From the NCBI GenBank assembly GCA_030374765.1, contig JARGXX010000007.1, positions 62,001-126,000 of the forward strand: 64,000 nucleotides of DNA. Reading direction: 5' to 3'. The position numbers and the translations under genes were made by a program. The notes under the pieces are model-generated. The model saw nothing but the letters and a program-made list of their open reading frames with translations, did no database searches and was not told the DNA's origin. The stretch comes from Agarophyton chilense (Eukaryota > Rhodophyta > Florideophyceae > Gracilariales > Gracilariaceae). Within the stretch, counting starts at the first letter, position 1; each line of letters begins with the position of its first letter. Positions 9,321 through 20,203 of this stretch are shown piece by piece.

Positions 9321-10145
9321 ATGGTAGAGAAGCACCACCTACAACTGGACAACCGTATGGACACGATGGAAACTGTGATAAAGGAAATTCGTCAAGCACT
9401 TCGTCAAATCCAAACCAAGCTCGAATATCCCACCACAAATATGGTCAACACGGATTTGACCCAACACCCACTGAACACAACGCAGAGCACTCACCTAGGC
9501 CCTCGTCAACACATACAGCTTGGCTTCCAAAGTACTCCCCAACAAGGCGCACCCCAGCAAACAGACCTCCTAACGATGGCTAGAGAACTCGCCGAAATGC
9601 GTGTGGAAATGGAAACCCTACGCAACGAGAACCAACGCCTTCTCCGAAGAACGGAGAAGAACTACAACCCTCAACACAACACAGACAAGAAAAAAGAAAA
9701 CCAGGCCGGAATGGGACAAAAACAGCAAAGCGTACCCCAACCCGTCCAACCCGACAATTCGCAGACTCAAACGTCTGAACATCCTCGCAAGACGTGGGAT
9801 GAAATCGCAGCACACAACGCGCCAATCATGCGGGTACTCGAACCCAAAATGAGAGACAGAATCTCGAAAGCGAAAGTACTCCTCGAAGAGAACAACTTGG
9901 CATCCACCCCATTTTGGGTGCGAACGGCCAGACCAGTGAGCATCTACTTCGCCGGAATGCACAGAGGGCCGACTGGTCGTTACAGACGAGCCATAACCAC
10001 TGCCATACCTCCCCGCCTCCTACACGGCATATCCTTCGTCGGACGTAGCATCGGCGAACTCATCGTCCAAGACTCCACTGTGGACCGGGCGATCGTAACA
10101 ATGCGCGCACTAGGCTTTCGCCACCTCCCCGAATTCACCCGGTAA
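9321..10145 (+). CDS. LINE L ORF1c, coiled-coil and RRGP-domain protein
   Basis: A 274-codon open frame. Residues about 1-40 (MVEKHHLQLDNRMDTMETV...) and 75-115 (MARELAEMRVEMETLRNENQ) have the heptad pattern of a coiled coil, typical of trimeric LINE ORF1 proteins. Residues about 165-260 hold the conserved domain with MRDRISKAKVLLEE and YFAGMHRGPTGRYRRAI, shared with A1, A2 and C. An RRM-like RNA-binding role is plausible from position but not shown. The frame ends at a TAA at 10143-10145, and the natural continuation lies one frame over. Confidence 0.65.
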   Translation: MVEKHHLQLDNRMDTMETVIKEIRQALRQIQTKLEYPTTNMVNTDLTQHPLNTTQSTHLGPRQHIQLGFQSTPQQGAPQQTDLLTMARELAEMRVEMETLRNENQRLLRRTEKNYNPQHNTDKKKENQAGMGQKQQSVPQPVQPDNSQTQTSEHPRKTWDEIAAHNAPIMRVLEPKMRDRISKAKVLLEENNLASTPFWVRTARPVSIYFAGMHRGPTGRYRRAITTAIPPRLLHGISFVGRSIGELIVQDSTVDRAIVTMRALGFRHLPEFTR

Positions 10146-10708
10146 TTGACGCACGCTTCAACAACAAAGCCCTGTCAACAGAAGACAACATACATCGCAA
10201 CGCGTCAGCATGCGCCGCACGATATCACCGCTGCTCAAACACAAGCAACATCATCGCCAAGCTATGGTACACCGAAGCGGCTGACAGGCTGCAAGCGCGT
10301 TTTCCAGCGGTGTTCACGAAAGAAGGCGTTCTACACGACCAACAGCTCTGCAAACAACTGCAGGAACAACGCACGGCACCCCACGATGGACCTCTTACAA
10401 ACAGCGCTTCGCGCGATCCAGACAATGTACCCGAGATGGCACAGAATTTCTCGTCAGACTTGGAATCCAGCTCAACTGGCACCCCCACTGCAGCCAACAC
10501 CGATGGGTTCACGCTGGTCACACGCAAAAGGCGCAGACCAAGCACAGGCTCATCACCAATAAAACAGCCGACCCTCAACCACTGGACGTACGAAACCCAG
10601 CTTTCCGCAACGCCTCCGAACTGCCGGGTCAGCACAACGAATGGAAGAACGCACTCAGCAGGCGAAGAATTCAATGCCAACTACGGATTCGATCCCTCCA
10701 ACCCCTGA
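10100..10708 (+). pseudogene. LINE L ORF1c continuation after a frameshift
   Basis: Shifting frame near 10120-10140 gives HPVIDARFNNKALSTED, then RYHRCSNTSNIIAKLWY and, near 10500, NTDGFTLVTRKRRR before a stop at 10708. Motifs of the DGFTLV-(basic) kind often close LINE ORF1 proteins. The agreement suggests that one indel separates this piece from the 9321-10145 frame. A programmed shift is possible, but no slippery site stands out. Confidence 0.55.
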
Positions 10709-13521
10709 GCCGTCCGAAAAGACGATGGAGATTACAAAAGTGGATAGTCCACCTCTGATAGACACCATAACACCCACAATCCCAATAACAGGTCTCCCAC
10801 CCATGCCGCAACCCACATCAGACAAAACAGCAGAGCCCAAGTTGATCAATACCACGTGCCCCGATCCGCGCAACAGTCGAACGTGCACAGCACGACCGCC
10901 GTCCGCAAACCCTCACACACCCCATGCCAGTGTTTAAATCCACCACAGACACCACGCGAATCAGCGAACGTCGCTCGCACAAAGAAGGGCCTCATGATGC
11001 ACGCATGAGTTTAACCCAAACAGGCAACGATCCACCAGACGATGCCTAACCGCACATGACACCACGTCCCAAGGACTCAGCTAACCGTAGCAAAGCACTA
11101 GGCCTCTCACCAGGCCACCAACAACTCCAAAACAAATATGAAAACCACACGCCACCCTAACCGTACACAAGCACAACCAAAAGCGGATATGATGCGATCT
11201 TCAGGCGATGTGCATCCGAACCTAATACTGCCAAAGCAAGAACATGTAATCACAAACAACGCAGACAAACCCCTGAGCATGAAGAGATTCACCCGCACTG
11301 CAAATCACCACACTGGATCAAACCACAGAATAATCCAGCATCGCCAACTGGCCAGGCAAGCAAGCCCATCATCCGCACGAACAACCTAGCCCACAAGGGA
11401 AACAGGTGACATTGCGGCGCAACTCGGCTCGCCTCAATCTTGGCATCATATCTCCTACATAGACGACAATCTCGGACGCAAGCTGGCACGGTGCAAAAGG
11501 ATACCCCGCCCAGCCTACCTCGCATGACACCGATTCCCGAAGCCGAAAGACTGTCTCAAGAAGCTCGTCAAACACTGGCGATGTCGATGCCATCCTGCAG
11601 CCGCGCGAAACACGCGCGTAACAGTCGTCGCAGCATCAGGAACGAATCCAATCCCACGAATCCCGAACTTACCACGCGCATAGTGCGCCATCTCTCACAC
11701 GGGAAAAAGCCATCGCAATCGCCGGCACAAGACAGCGGGAGGAAACGCTACAGGCAGATATCGCAACATAGTCATAAGGAACGCCCAGAGAGTTCGCGCG
11801 ACAAGAACAACGACCGAGCGACGGAAGATACAGCCGCAGCAGACACAGCGACACAAATGAACGTCACGATTCCTGCCAATACAATGGACAACACCCCCAA
11901 CGCTCGACATGTGCCGCACAGCAGCCATAGTAGCCAAGTGAAACGATTGGTCCGCTCCAGTGTCAGCCAAGACACCCCTTCGCCTGCCCAACCAACCAGC
12001 TGCGAGCACGGTACAGGCACGACACCCCATTGGCCGACAAATAATCTTGGCACGCAAACGGATGGCACACACACACCCGGGAGAGGCCCTGCGCACCAAG
12101 GATTCAAACCAAACCGCCTCCAACGCCAGGTGGAAGCTAATTTGGCACACATAATACCGCCACCCCACACAACCAACACATATCCACCCGATCGACCCCC
12201 CACAGCACCCTCGCCAGACAACATTAAACCGATCATGGCCGACGAGCGCCCTAGCGACCGCCGGCCCGCCCACAAAACTCCGTGCACTGTCCGAGCCCTC
12301 ACTGCCGACACGGGCGAACAATCGCGGAGCGCATGCGCGCCATCCAAGCACACAACAACGCGAAAGCGTCTTTCGACCCCGCATGAGCCCCAAGCGAGCA
12401 AGAACGAAAGCAATGGATTAACACGCCACATCGAACGCACAAACAAGTGCAGCGAAAAACGCAGCACATTGAACAACCGCGACGAACATACGCTAACTTC
12501 TCAAACTACTCCTACACCCGCAGCGCGCAAACACAGGGAAAGTAACATCACGGCAAAACCCGGAGCAAGTACAGATTGCAGCCTCAGGTACCAGCAGGTA
12601 CAAGAGCCCACACAGCCAAACCATCAGCCTCACGACGTCAGGACCCAAGGAGAGACCCGAGCACAGCGACAGGAACGCGAGAACAAGAGCAACCAACGAA
12701 TCTCTGAAACCGACATCACTGCGCGCAAAAACCACAACGATGGCAGTACCTCTCAACGGCTGGGAACGGAGGACACCAACATGGACAACGCGAAGAGGGA
12801 AGAGGAAGGCCGACGCAAACAGCACGAGGAACACGGCAAACGGATCCAGCGACACGATAACAAACTAACTTCCTCATCCTATTTCACAACCGAACCACTC
12901 GGCAACCACCGGAACAACTGCGGCAGGAGGCCAACAGAACACGCAAATGGCAGCCCCGCACAACAGAGAAAGCAACAGGAGAACGACACAGAACACCCGA
13001 GTACAAACCACGGCACAATAGGAAAACTCCATGCACAGGAAAGCGGAAACAAACCCACGAACACCGATGAACCCCCGGAAACCAACCTCTCGCCATGCCA
13101 CGCACACAACGCCGTCCATGACTCGAAACGGCCAAAAGCGCCTACCACGAACACTGGTGGCGAGGAAACTGAAGTCCACATCGGACATGGAAACAACGAA
13201 GATTGCAGCACACCGAAAAATAGCAGCGACAATATAGTAAGCCCAGCACCTCCTACCGCAACCCCTGAGCACACCCACGGGCAAATTGACCACCTCGGAC
13301 GACCGACGAGCAACGCAAATGGAAGCAGAGGGAGCACACAGACACAGGCAGAGCAGGCTCAGGCAAACCATCTGCAACGACACCTCAGCGCAATGGAATG
13401 GACCGGCATACAGCACCGGTAACACAACAGAAAGAACAACCAACAAACTCTAGCCACTAATAGCACAACACATACCACTTACAACGGTAACTACCCCACA
13501 ACTCCAACGGAAGCTTGAAAT
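10709..13521 (+). other. A/C-rich linker region of LINE L
   Basis: About 2.8 kb in which the plus strand is strongly enriched in A and C and poor in T. The frame 11440-13422 is open for 660 codons, but its product is only Thr/Asn/Gln/His/Arg/Lys/Ser/Pro with no domain, and long frames also arise on the opposite strand. Low T content makes stop codons rare, so openness is weak evidence. It occupies the place between ORF1 and the endonuclease; A1 and A2 have only a few hundred bases there. Copy E has a similar biased block (47.6-49.2 kb, on its own strand). Confidence 0.5.
11440..13422 (+). CDS. Long low-complexity open frame in LINE L linker (doubtful)
   Basis: 660 codons, hydrophilic, no recognisable domain, signal peptide or membrane segment. 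It could be an extended, disordered N-terminal part of ORF2, because the next frame (13522) has the same composition and runs into the endonuclease. It could equally be an open frame by chance in T-poor DNA. I lean to the second; no ORF1 or ORF2 motif is present. Confidence 0.25.
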   Translation: MASYLLHRRQSRTQAGTVQKDTPPSLPRMTPIPEAERLSQEARQTLAMSMPSCSRAKHARNSRRSIRNESNPTNPELTTRIVRHLSHGKKPSQSPAQDSGRKRYRQISQHSHKERPESSRDKNNDRATEDTAAADTATQMNVTIPANTMDNTPNARHVPHSSHSSQVKRLVRSSVSQDTPSPAQPTSCEHGTGTTPHWPTNNLGTQTDGTHTPGRGPAHQGFKPNRLQRQVEANLAHIIPPPHTTNTYPPDRPPTAPSPDNIKPIMADERPSDRRPAHKTPCTVRALTADTGEQSRSACAPSKHTTTRKRLSTPHEPQASKNESNGLTRHIERTNKCSEKRSTLNNRDEHTLTSQTTPTPAARKHRESNITAKPGASTDCSLRYQQVQEPTQPNHQPHDVRTQGETRAQRQERENKSNQRISETDITARKNHNDGSTSQRLGTEDTNMDNAKREEEGRRKQHEEHGKRIQRHDNKLTSSSYFTTEPLGNHRNNCGRRPTEHANGSPAQQRKQQENDTEHPSTNHGTIGKLHAQESGNKPTNTDEPPETNLSPCHAHNAVHDSKRPKAPTTNTGGEETEVHIGHGNNEDCSTPKNSSDNIVSPAPPTATPEHTHGQIDHLGRPTSNANGSRGSTQTQAEQAQANHLQRHLSAMEWTGIQHR

Positions 13522-14754
13522 ATGGACACAAGCGAACCAGGTCATGAAGATCGGAAACAGGAACGGCATCCGGAAGACCAAAATGCACCGAACGAAGACG
13601 ACACGAAAGACACAACCCCTTCACCGACCACCACGCAGGCAAAACGAGGCCAAGAACGAAACAGCAGCATGAGGAGAGACATACAAAGCACGTATAGCAC
13701 CCACGAGAACACACTCGAGCGACTACTACCTCACAACACGCAACCGCACCCCCGCACTAAAACGGAAAGACAGGGACCATCAAAGAACATCAAACGTAAA
13801 CGCACGTGCAGTTACGAGACCAAAGGAACTGACACACACCCCGTCCCAATAAGCCGTGACCGGGAATGTGCCCCGAAACAGCTGGAAGCACCCACACCAA
13901 ACGAGGGTGTAAAAAGCAGAGATCAGAAGGAACGTGGATATCAAGAGGAAGGCAGCAACGGAGATAACCACATCCCTAACGGTAATAGGAACCCCAAATT
14001 CCCGCAATTTCACGAAAGTACGAAGGGCGAGGGAAGACGTACCGAGAACAACCATACAGGTAGCAAGCACAGAGATGAAAACAGCAATCGAAAGCCAAGC
14101 AGAAGCAACGACAACACTCAACCAGCGCGAGCAGTGCATGAGGCCTCCGCATCTACACACGCACACGATCAGCAATCAGTCATACAGACACCAAGGCCCC
14201 CCCGAACCGATTGCCACCTCAAACTGGGGACTTGGAACTGTAGGGGAGCTCTAACACACCAACACGGCTGTCGGGACCTCGTGCATGCACAAGAATTGCT
14301 CGGATTCGACGTGGTGACAGTAACTGAAATCTGGACAAACGGTAACACAGTCTCAAAAGAACTCAGTGGAAACGAAAGGAACCCAAACATGACACACCAC
14401 CTAGTACACGGCACACGGCACCGGAAGCGCAACAGACCAGGAGGCTCAATATATATGCGAAGCACACAGAACAGCAACGTCAACCCCCTAACCCAAGAAA
14501 GCACTCCTAGCTACAACATCATAGTCTCCCGATCGCAACGCAAACGGATGATAACGATAATCGCACTCTACCTGAGCGTGCGAGCAGAACCCGAGACAGT
14601 AGCAAAAGCGCTGAAAACAGTGCTCCAACACTGCACCGAACATGCCGTCCTCATCGGGGACCTCAACGCCCGACACGCAAGCTGGGACATACGGAGACAC
14701 ACTAACAGAACGGAGAAACTCCTAATGGCATGGACATCTGCACACAGGTTTTAA
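13522..14754 (+). pseudogene. LINE L ORF2, first part: hydrophilic start and AP endonuclease
   Basis: ATG at 13522. About 230 hydrophilic residues precede the endonuclease, which starts with LKLGTWNCRGALTH (near 14220) holding the conserved Asn. It continues with VVTVTEIWTNG (catalytic Glu), GGSIYM, ITIIALYLSV and VLIGDLNARHASWD (near 14645-14690; catalytic Asp and Asn). A TAA at 14752-14754 interrupts the domain; the same frame then goes on without a shift into the last endonuclease motifs. The enzyme would nick DNA for target-primed reverse transcription. The TWNCRG start and GDLNARH box resemble R1/Jockey-group LINEs. Confidence 0.8.
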
Positions 14755-15768
14755 GTGCACAGCCCCTCCACCGCGACGTACAAAGAAGGGGAAAGAGCGA
14801 GCACTGTGGATATTGTGCTGACACGGGGCTGCCTTGCAAGGAACACGCAAACGGCTCACGGAAGTTGGAAGCGACACTCAGACCACCACATAGTAACGAC
14901 GGACATAATACTCCTACAAAGACAAAGCCCACAATGGCGCATCTCCCGCAAAAACCAATGGGACACCGACAAGGTACAGATAGCCAAAGACTCCTACCTC
15001 CTAAGTGTCCAGGAAGATAAACGCAGTATAGAAGCGGCTATAACCGCAACCGAACTAGAACAAAGGACAAACGATCTAATATCAAACATCAAGCACCCCA
15101 TCCTCGTCAGAGCAAAGACCAAGCCGAACCGATTCCGAATAGGATGGACGACAGAGCTCGACAAACTATCACGAAAACGACGAAAGCTGCTGCGCAAGAT
15201 TGCTACACTGCACAGGAAAGTGGACGTTGACCAGCTGCGTGACAAAGCCAACCCCCTCAATCGCCGGATACAGCGGGAGAATCGCAAACGCCTAAGAACA
15301 ATAACACGAAAACAAATCGCGGAGATCGCTAAGCTAAACCCGAATGAAGCCGCGAACGGAGTGATCCAGCTACAGCGACAAGACAAACGAGAAGAGATCC
15401 GGGCAACTGCAGCGCAACACATCGAAATAGAGCCGGCCAGTTTTACGGCATACATGAAGACAAAACAAGTGCATGACTCGCACCTACAGAAACCAAGCTT
15501 CAAACCACCCCCAGACTTCGAAAAACTAGATCAAGACGCAATCAAGCGTACAAAAAAGCGAAAAGCACCGGACACAGATGAAGTACCCAACAAGATGTTC
15601 CGACTCGCTCCTGACCTCTTCGCCAAATCCATCACCTCACTCTGGACCAAAGTCGGAGAACTTAGATATATATCAACAGCACTAAGAACAAGATGGTTCA
15701 AACCACTATACAAAAAAAAGACAAGAAGGCAGCCAAATTGTACAGACCAGTTGCGCTCTCAAGTGTGA
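14755..15768 (+). pseudogene. LINE L ORF2, endonuclease end, linker and RT start
   Basis: Directly after the TAA at 14752, in the same frame: HSPSTATY, ASTVDIVLTRG, then SDHHIVTTDI near 14880-14910, the Ser-Asp-His catalytic end of the APE fold. A basic linker of about 200 residues follows, rich in Arg/Lys helices. RT begins with KRKAPDTDEVPNKMFR (near 15555), the KxPGPDxI-type block in which the Gly is lost. WFKPLYKKK (near 15690) is the next RT block. The frame ends at 15768 after a shift within the Lys run. Confidence 0.75.
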
Positions 15769-16514
15769 TCCGCAAAGTGATAGCCGCTGCAATCGCCGAT
15801 CGGCTCAAAAGCCAGTACCAATATAACCGCTACCAGTGAGGGTACCAATCACGGACCTCCACAGATGACGCAATTGCGTATGCGCAATCACGGATAAAAG
15901 AAGGAGCTACACACATAGGCGTGCTCGACCTCACTGGGGCCTCCGACTACGCCCGTAGAAACAACATCACAACAAAACTGGAAGGCCGCGTAAGCCCATC
16001 CACAGCACGAATGGCTCAAGCGCTACTGGTGAACACGCTATTGTACACCAAAGGAGTCCCAGCGGACGAAACTTGGGTTGAACTCACAGTAGGAGTCCCA
16101 CAAGGAGATTCTGCATGCCCACTCCTCTTCAACGCGTACATGGAAACTTTTATCAGACTATTCAACCGAGGTGAAAAACACTGGAGCAACTGCCCCGTAT
16201 CGTGCTACTGCAATGATGTAACGAGTATGGAGCACACACCTGAAAAGCTACAACATAGCCTGGACCTTGCCGCAACCTGGGTTCAGTCCTACGGCATGAA
16301 ATGGAACACATCTAAGTCGGTACTTCTGACGAACAGTGACAGGGAACTACGGCTCAATGGCAATGTACTCGAAAAACGAGAAGATGCAGACTACCTGGGT
16401 GTCACTCTCACCAGAAACGGGATCAGCACGAAGTTACAGATACAGCGCTCAACGAAGGCACACAAAAAACCACGGGCAATCGCGGACTGGTGTGCGAACA
16501 AACCCGAAGCTTAA
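15769..16514 (+). pseudogene. LINE L reverse transcriptase core
   Basis: Continuing from the shift: KLYRPVALSSVIRKVIAA, then (with one TGA near 15838) a fingers region, GVLDLTGASDYARR (motif A with its Asp, near 15920-15960), ELTVGVPQGDSACPLLFNAY (motif B region, near 16080-16140) and SCYCNDVTS (near 16200-16225), which stands in for the F-x-DD-V box with the first Asp changed to Asn. MKWNTSKSVLL and ADYLGVTL are the thumb-side motifs. This is the polymerase of the LINE; the Asn substitution and breaks make it inactive here. Confidence 0.8.
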
Positions 16515-17206
16515 TCCTCCCCATCGCGGACTACGGCCTACACCTAGCAGCACTGGACACAAAGTACCGTCACGAGCTCCAAATACTAGATATAGCCACA
16601 CTACGGTGGATAACTGGAATACATGGGAGGCTGGACCCAGAGAGGACAGGACTTCTGATCGCGCAGGAAGGGTATATGGAAAGAAGGGAAGCACAGATGG
16701 ACTCGTGTTGCAAACGAAGACTACGCGCACGCGTACAAACACTGGAAAAAGAAATGGAAGACCCCGGACAGAGAAAAGAAAACGAGGCCATCCTGCAAAC
16801 CGCACAATGGAGTCAGACAAGACGCTACGATACAATACAAGAATTCCTAGAGAAGCATCCAATCAACACGCTGAAAGCCAACAATGGACCGCTCTACTTC
16901 AGACAAAGGGCAACAGAGCGCCGCGAAGAGCTCCGAAAGCATCTAAGCAAAGGACGAGCACGAAAACTCCCAATCAAACAGAAAGACAGGCGCACAGAGT
17001 TCTGGAACAAATCGCTCAAAGACCCAGCACGTCGCGTCTACGCCATGTGGATAAACAACAAAATACCTCACCAGCATCTCAGCCAGAAGACCATGGATCT
17101 CGTCCAGCTCAAAGCACTCCTACAGCGCACAGGGTGGACAGAGGAGGACGCAAAGCGGGCACATGAGGGCCTAACAGACATCGCAGGCCAACTGCAACCC
17201 ACTTAA
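16490..17206 (+). CDS. LINE L ORF2 C-terminal domain
   Basis: A 238-codon frame overlapping the end of the RT frame, so one more frameshift separates them. It begins with LILPIADYGLHLAAL, the usual block after LINE thumb domains, then RWITGIHGRLDPERTG. The rest is charged and helical with HPINTLKANNGPLYF and a final TGWTEEDAKRAHEGL. The same C-terminal blocks occur in copy E (44060-44690, minus). I see no RNase H domain and no zinc knuckle. Confidence 0.65.
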   Translation: MCEQTRSLILPIADYGLHLAALDTKYRHELQILDIATLRWITGIHGRLDPERTGLLIAQEGYMERREAQMDSCCKRRLRARVQTLEKEMEDPGQRKENEAILQTAQWSQTRRYDTIQEFLEKHPINTLKANNGPLYFRQRATERREELRKHLSKGRARKLPIKQKDRRTEFWNKSLKDPARRVYAMWINNKIPHQHLSQKTMDLVQLKALLQRTGWTEEDAKRAHEGLTDIAGQLQPT

Positions 17207-17585
17207 AAAAAGGGAGCGACGGCCAACCAAGAACGGAGAAAGAAAGGAACGCCTTTAAGGAGAAGGACACCTAAGAAAAAGAGAAACCGGATGGGAACGA
17301 AAAAGAGCAAAGAAGGAAGAATTAAGAAATAAGTATCACAAAAAGTGGATGCACCATAGTTAGTAGCAGCCGCTTCAGTCACCGCAGTCAACACAAATCC
17401 GTGCTGCACAAGGGAAAGGAAGGAAACAAGCTGGACGAACGTCAGCGCTACAAAAAGAAAGCACGTGTGTACGCCGTACTCTTACTAGGGGCTTTCTTCA
17501 CACTTAAATAAAAACACAAGTCGGAGGACACGTGTGGTGACACACGTGGACGACCCGACTTGATCCGTTGTGCTATTTTACAAGG
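17207..17585 (+). other. LINE L 3' region and spacer to next LINE
   Basis: Purine-rich sequence follows the stop (17210-17340), then C/T mixed sequence with a 17-bp partly palindromic CACGTG-containing stretch near 17536-17562. No poly(A) tail is evident. The next LINE (A2) begins where similarity with A1 starts, near 17586. No gene is seen here. Confidence 0.5.
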
Positions 17586-19060
17586 AAAAGGGTAAAGTGT
17601 ATATGGGAAAACGGGGAAAATATAAAGGTGGGCGGGTAGGCGAAAAAACCCAAGTCTGGTAACCCTAAATGGGTTTCCACACAGCGGCTTAGGGATTATT
17701 GGGGCGGATCCGTAGGACACGGCAACCCTAAATGGTTTTTAGTAAGAGTGGAAGGGGAGGGAAAGGTTAGGGGTTCCGTGTTCGGGGTTTTGGGGTTTAA
17801 GGGGGGGGGGTCGGGAGTGGGAAATGACGAGAATGGGGGGCAGGGGGTAGACTAGGCGTTTTTGCTTATAGAGTTGTTCTGGGTCAAGCGAAAGGGGGTT
17901 CTAGTGCTATCTAAGAGGTTGCATATATGGGTAGAAAATATGCTGTTTCCGTAAAACAGTTTTTAAAAGTTTTTTGTAGTGTGGGTTAACAGTTTTTTTT
18001 AATTTTCTAGTACTACAATACGATTTTTCTAGTTTGCTAAAAAGGTCATTAACAGTTTTGCAAGATTTCAAAAATGCAACTACTAGTTATTGATACCTTC
18101 TTGTCAGAGAATCGTGAAAACCGAACAGAACTTTTCAGTAAATCACAAAAAAACAGTATGCATGTAGTTCTTCTGGCGAGAATACTATCTGGTTTGGATT
18201 TTGGATTTTTCAGGAACGCCTCATCAGTTTTTGATGTAATCGTGACCCTAAATCAATAATACCGAACCATTTGTTGCAAAACTGATAAACTGGTAATAGT
18301 TTGTCAATTTTCTGTAGTACTTGATCCCCTTTTCACGATTTGCTCTTTCCATTAGATTGAAACAGTTCTCAACTCCTACCAAAAAATCATCATAACCCGT
18401 CCCATTTTCAGCACAACCAACATTGTTCGCAAAAAATGCACTATATACTTGCAGAGTGCCTTTAAAAAATCTGTGCATAGGCTCTAGAGTTCGAAACAAT
18501 CCTTGCAATTTACAGTAATTGCGTAACATTTTCTTTTGCCTGTCCTCCATCCCCCCCTCTGGCCCTTTAAGGGGACCCTCGAAAAGAGGCTCCCTTCAAA
18601 AAAGTAAAGAAGAAAGAGAAGAGAGGGAGAGCAAGAGAAAAAGGAAACCACTCACACACAAAAGGTACACTCGCGACGCAAAAATTCAGCCAAGTCCATA
18701 TCTACACGTATGACACGTGGTGGTACTACTCCTATACGCCTGCCGGAAGGGCAGGTACACCCACAACCCATACGCTGTACCACTACACGAAGCCCTGCTT
18801 ATAATGGATGCTCGTTGTATACATGAAATATATATTGAAGTCCGAACAAAAACATTTTTCAATGTTGCGAACACGTACGCATGCCTCTCTATCGAGTAAA
18901 ACTTGAGATCCAAAAAGAAAATCGATAAAAAGAACAACAGAAATGCTCAGCCAAGCCTTATAACAATGTCTACTCAAGCGCTTACAAACTCAGGTCAGAT
19001 TACAGTCATTTACCCGATATTCTATTTCTTCGAAAACAGACAAAGGATTTTTTGTATGGC
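17586..19060 (+). other. LINE A2 leader, first part
   Basis: About 1.5 kb, the same sequence as 389-1861. No gene is supportable; the short frames are shared with A1 only because the copies are young. Confidence 0.65.
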
Positions 19061-19702
19061 ACTGATCCTCCCCCTAGGGAGGATTATACGGACAACGGCG
19101 ACTCTTGCAGTAACAAAACAAGTCATCGTTGAGCAGAACCGATCCAGGCTTAGACTCTCTCAGCCTTTCTAATCGATCAGACGGTAGCGTCAGAGCATTG
19201 CCGGCTCGCGCAGCTACAGGTTCCAGAGGTCTGAATTACGCGTTCTTCCCGTACTGCTTTAAATTACAGTACCCATAACAACTTATCTGTAGGATAAAAC
19301 TAACTTGCCTCACGACGGTCTAACCTCACGACGGTCTAAACCCGGCTCACGTTCCCTGTTGGCGGGCGAAACATCCGACACTTTGGGCATTCTGCTACGC
19401 AATGATTGGAAGAGCCGACATTGAAGGATTAACAAGCAACGTCGCTATGAACGCTTGGCCGCCACAAGCCAGTTATTCCTGTGGTAACGTTTCTGACACC
19501 TCTAGATTCAAATATAGAATCGTGAAAGGCTCGATAGGCCACGCTTTCGCGTTTTCAACTCACACTGAACATCGAAATCAAACGAGCTTTTAGTCTTTTG
19601 CCCTACGTGAGATTTATGTTTTCACTGAGCTGATCTTTGGACACCTTAGTGGTCTTGTAGAAGATGTACCGCCCCAGCCTAACTCCCCTCCAAAATGTGT
19701 CC
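19061..19702 (-). rRNA. 28S (LSU) rRNA fragment, antisense in LINE A2 leader; not functional
   Basis: Same segment as 1862-2490. It keeps a little more of the ancestral rRNA, for example CGTCGCTATGAACGCTTGG and GGTAACGTTTCTGACACC. A 16-bp internal tandem duplication lies at about 19307-19340. It is partial and embedded in the LINE, so it is not an rRNA gene. Confidence 0.9.
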
Positions 19703-20203
19703 TAAAGCTGTAGTCACTTGTTCGACTAACTAGGACATTCCCCCTCATCGTTCGCGCCTTCTCGCGTTGTCCCCGCGCCGCTCGGGCGCCGTGCGCACGA
19801 GCTATCGCCGAACTACCGCTGGATCGCCCTCGTCTCCCGTCTTTATGTGTTTTCCCTCGGGGGCTTGTGCACTGCAACAACGTTTGCACTCGCCAATCAG
19901 TTTACACCGGGAGGTTTTTCTACTCTGCCGCCACTTGCGTGTCGCGTTCCGCGTCTGTGGAACTTGCCGATCAGCCACTAGCCGTCTTTCTCTACCCTAG
20001 CTGGGTACCGTCTTTGTCAACGTCGTCCCCCTCCTTTTTCCCCCGTCGCCTCCGTCGACGACCTCTAACGTCAGCCTTTAGTAATTTTCTCTTTTTCAGT
20101 TTTATTTCAGCCACTGGGAACTGTGCAACGTTCGCGCAAGCGGCCGGAAGGGGTCAACTGGTGAAGAGATATCTCTGTTAGTGTCCTTCCTTGGAAGCCA
20201 AGT

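Larger units (their letters stand above)
6343..17445 (+). mobile_element. LINE copy L, longest LINE in the window
   Basis: A non-LTR retrotransposon with a short leader (6343-7155), ORF1 in pieces (7156-10708), a 2.8-kb A/C-rich linker (10709-13521), endonuclease (about 14220-14920), RT (about 15540-16500) and a C-terminal domain (to 17206), then a short 3' region. At about 11 kb it is long for a LINE. Damage that I see: a solo LTR in ORF1a, one frameshift at the end of the RRGP ORF, one stop inside the endonuclease, frameshifts before and after RT, a stop within RT, and an altered RT catalytic box (YCNDV). It is therefore inactive. The RT/endonuclease type fits the R1/Jockey/I group, but I cannot place the clade. 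Confidence 0.85.

Noticed and set aside
11695-13446. Long minus-strand frames (up to 234 codons) opposite the LINE linker
   Set aside because: They are the complement of A/C-rich DNA and read as Cys/Val/Trp/Gly-rich nonsense without domains.
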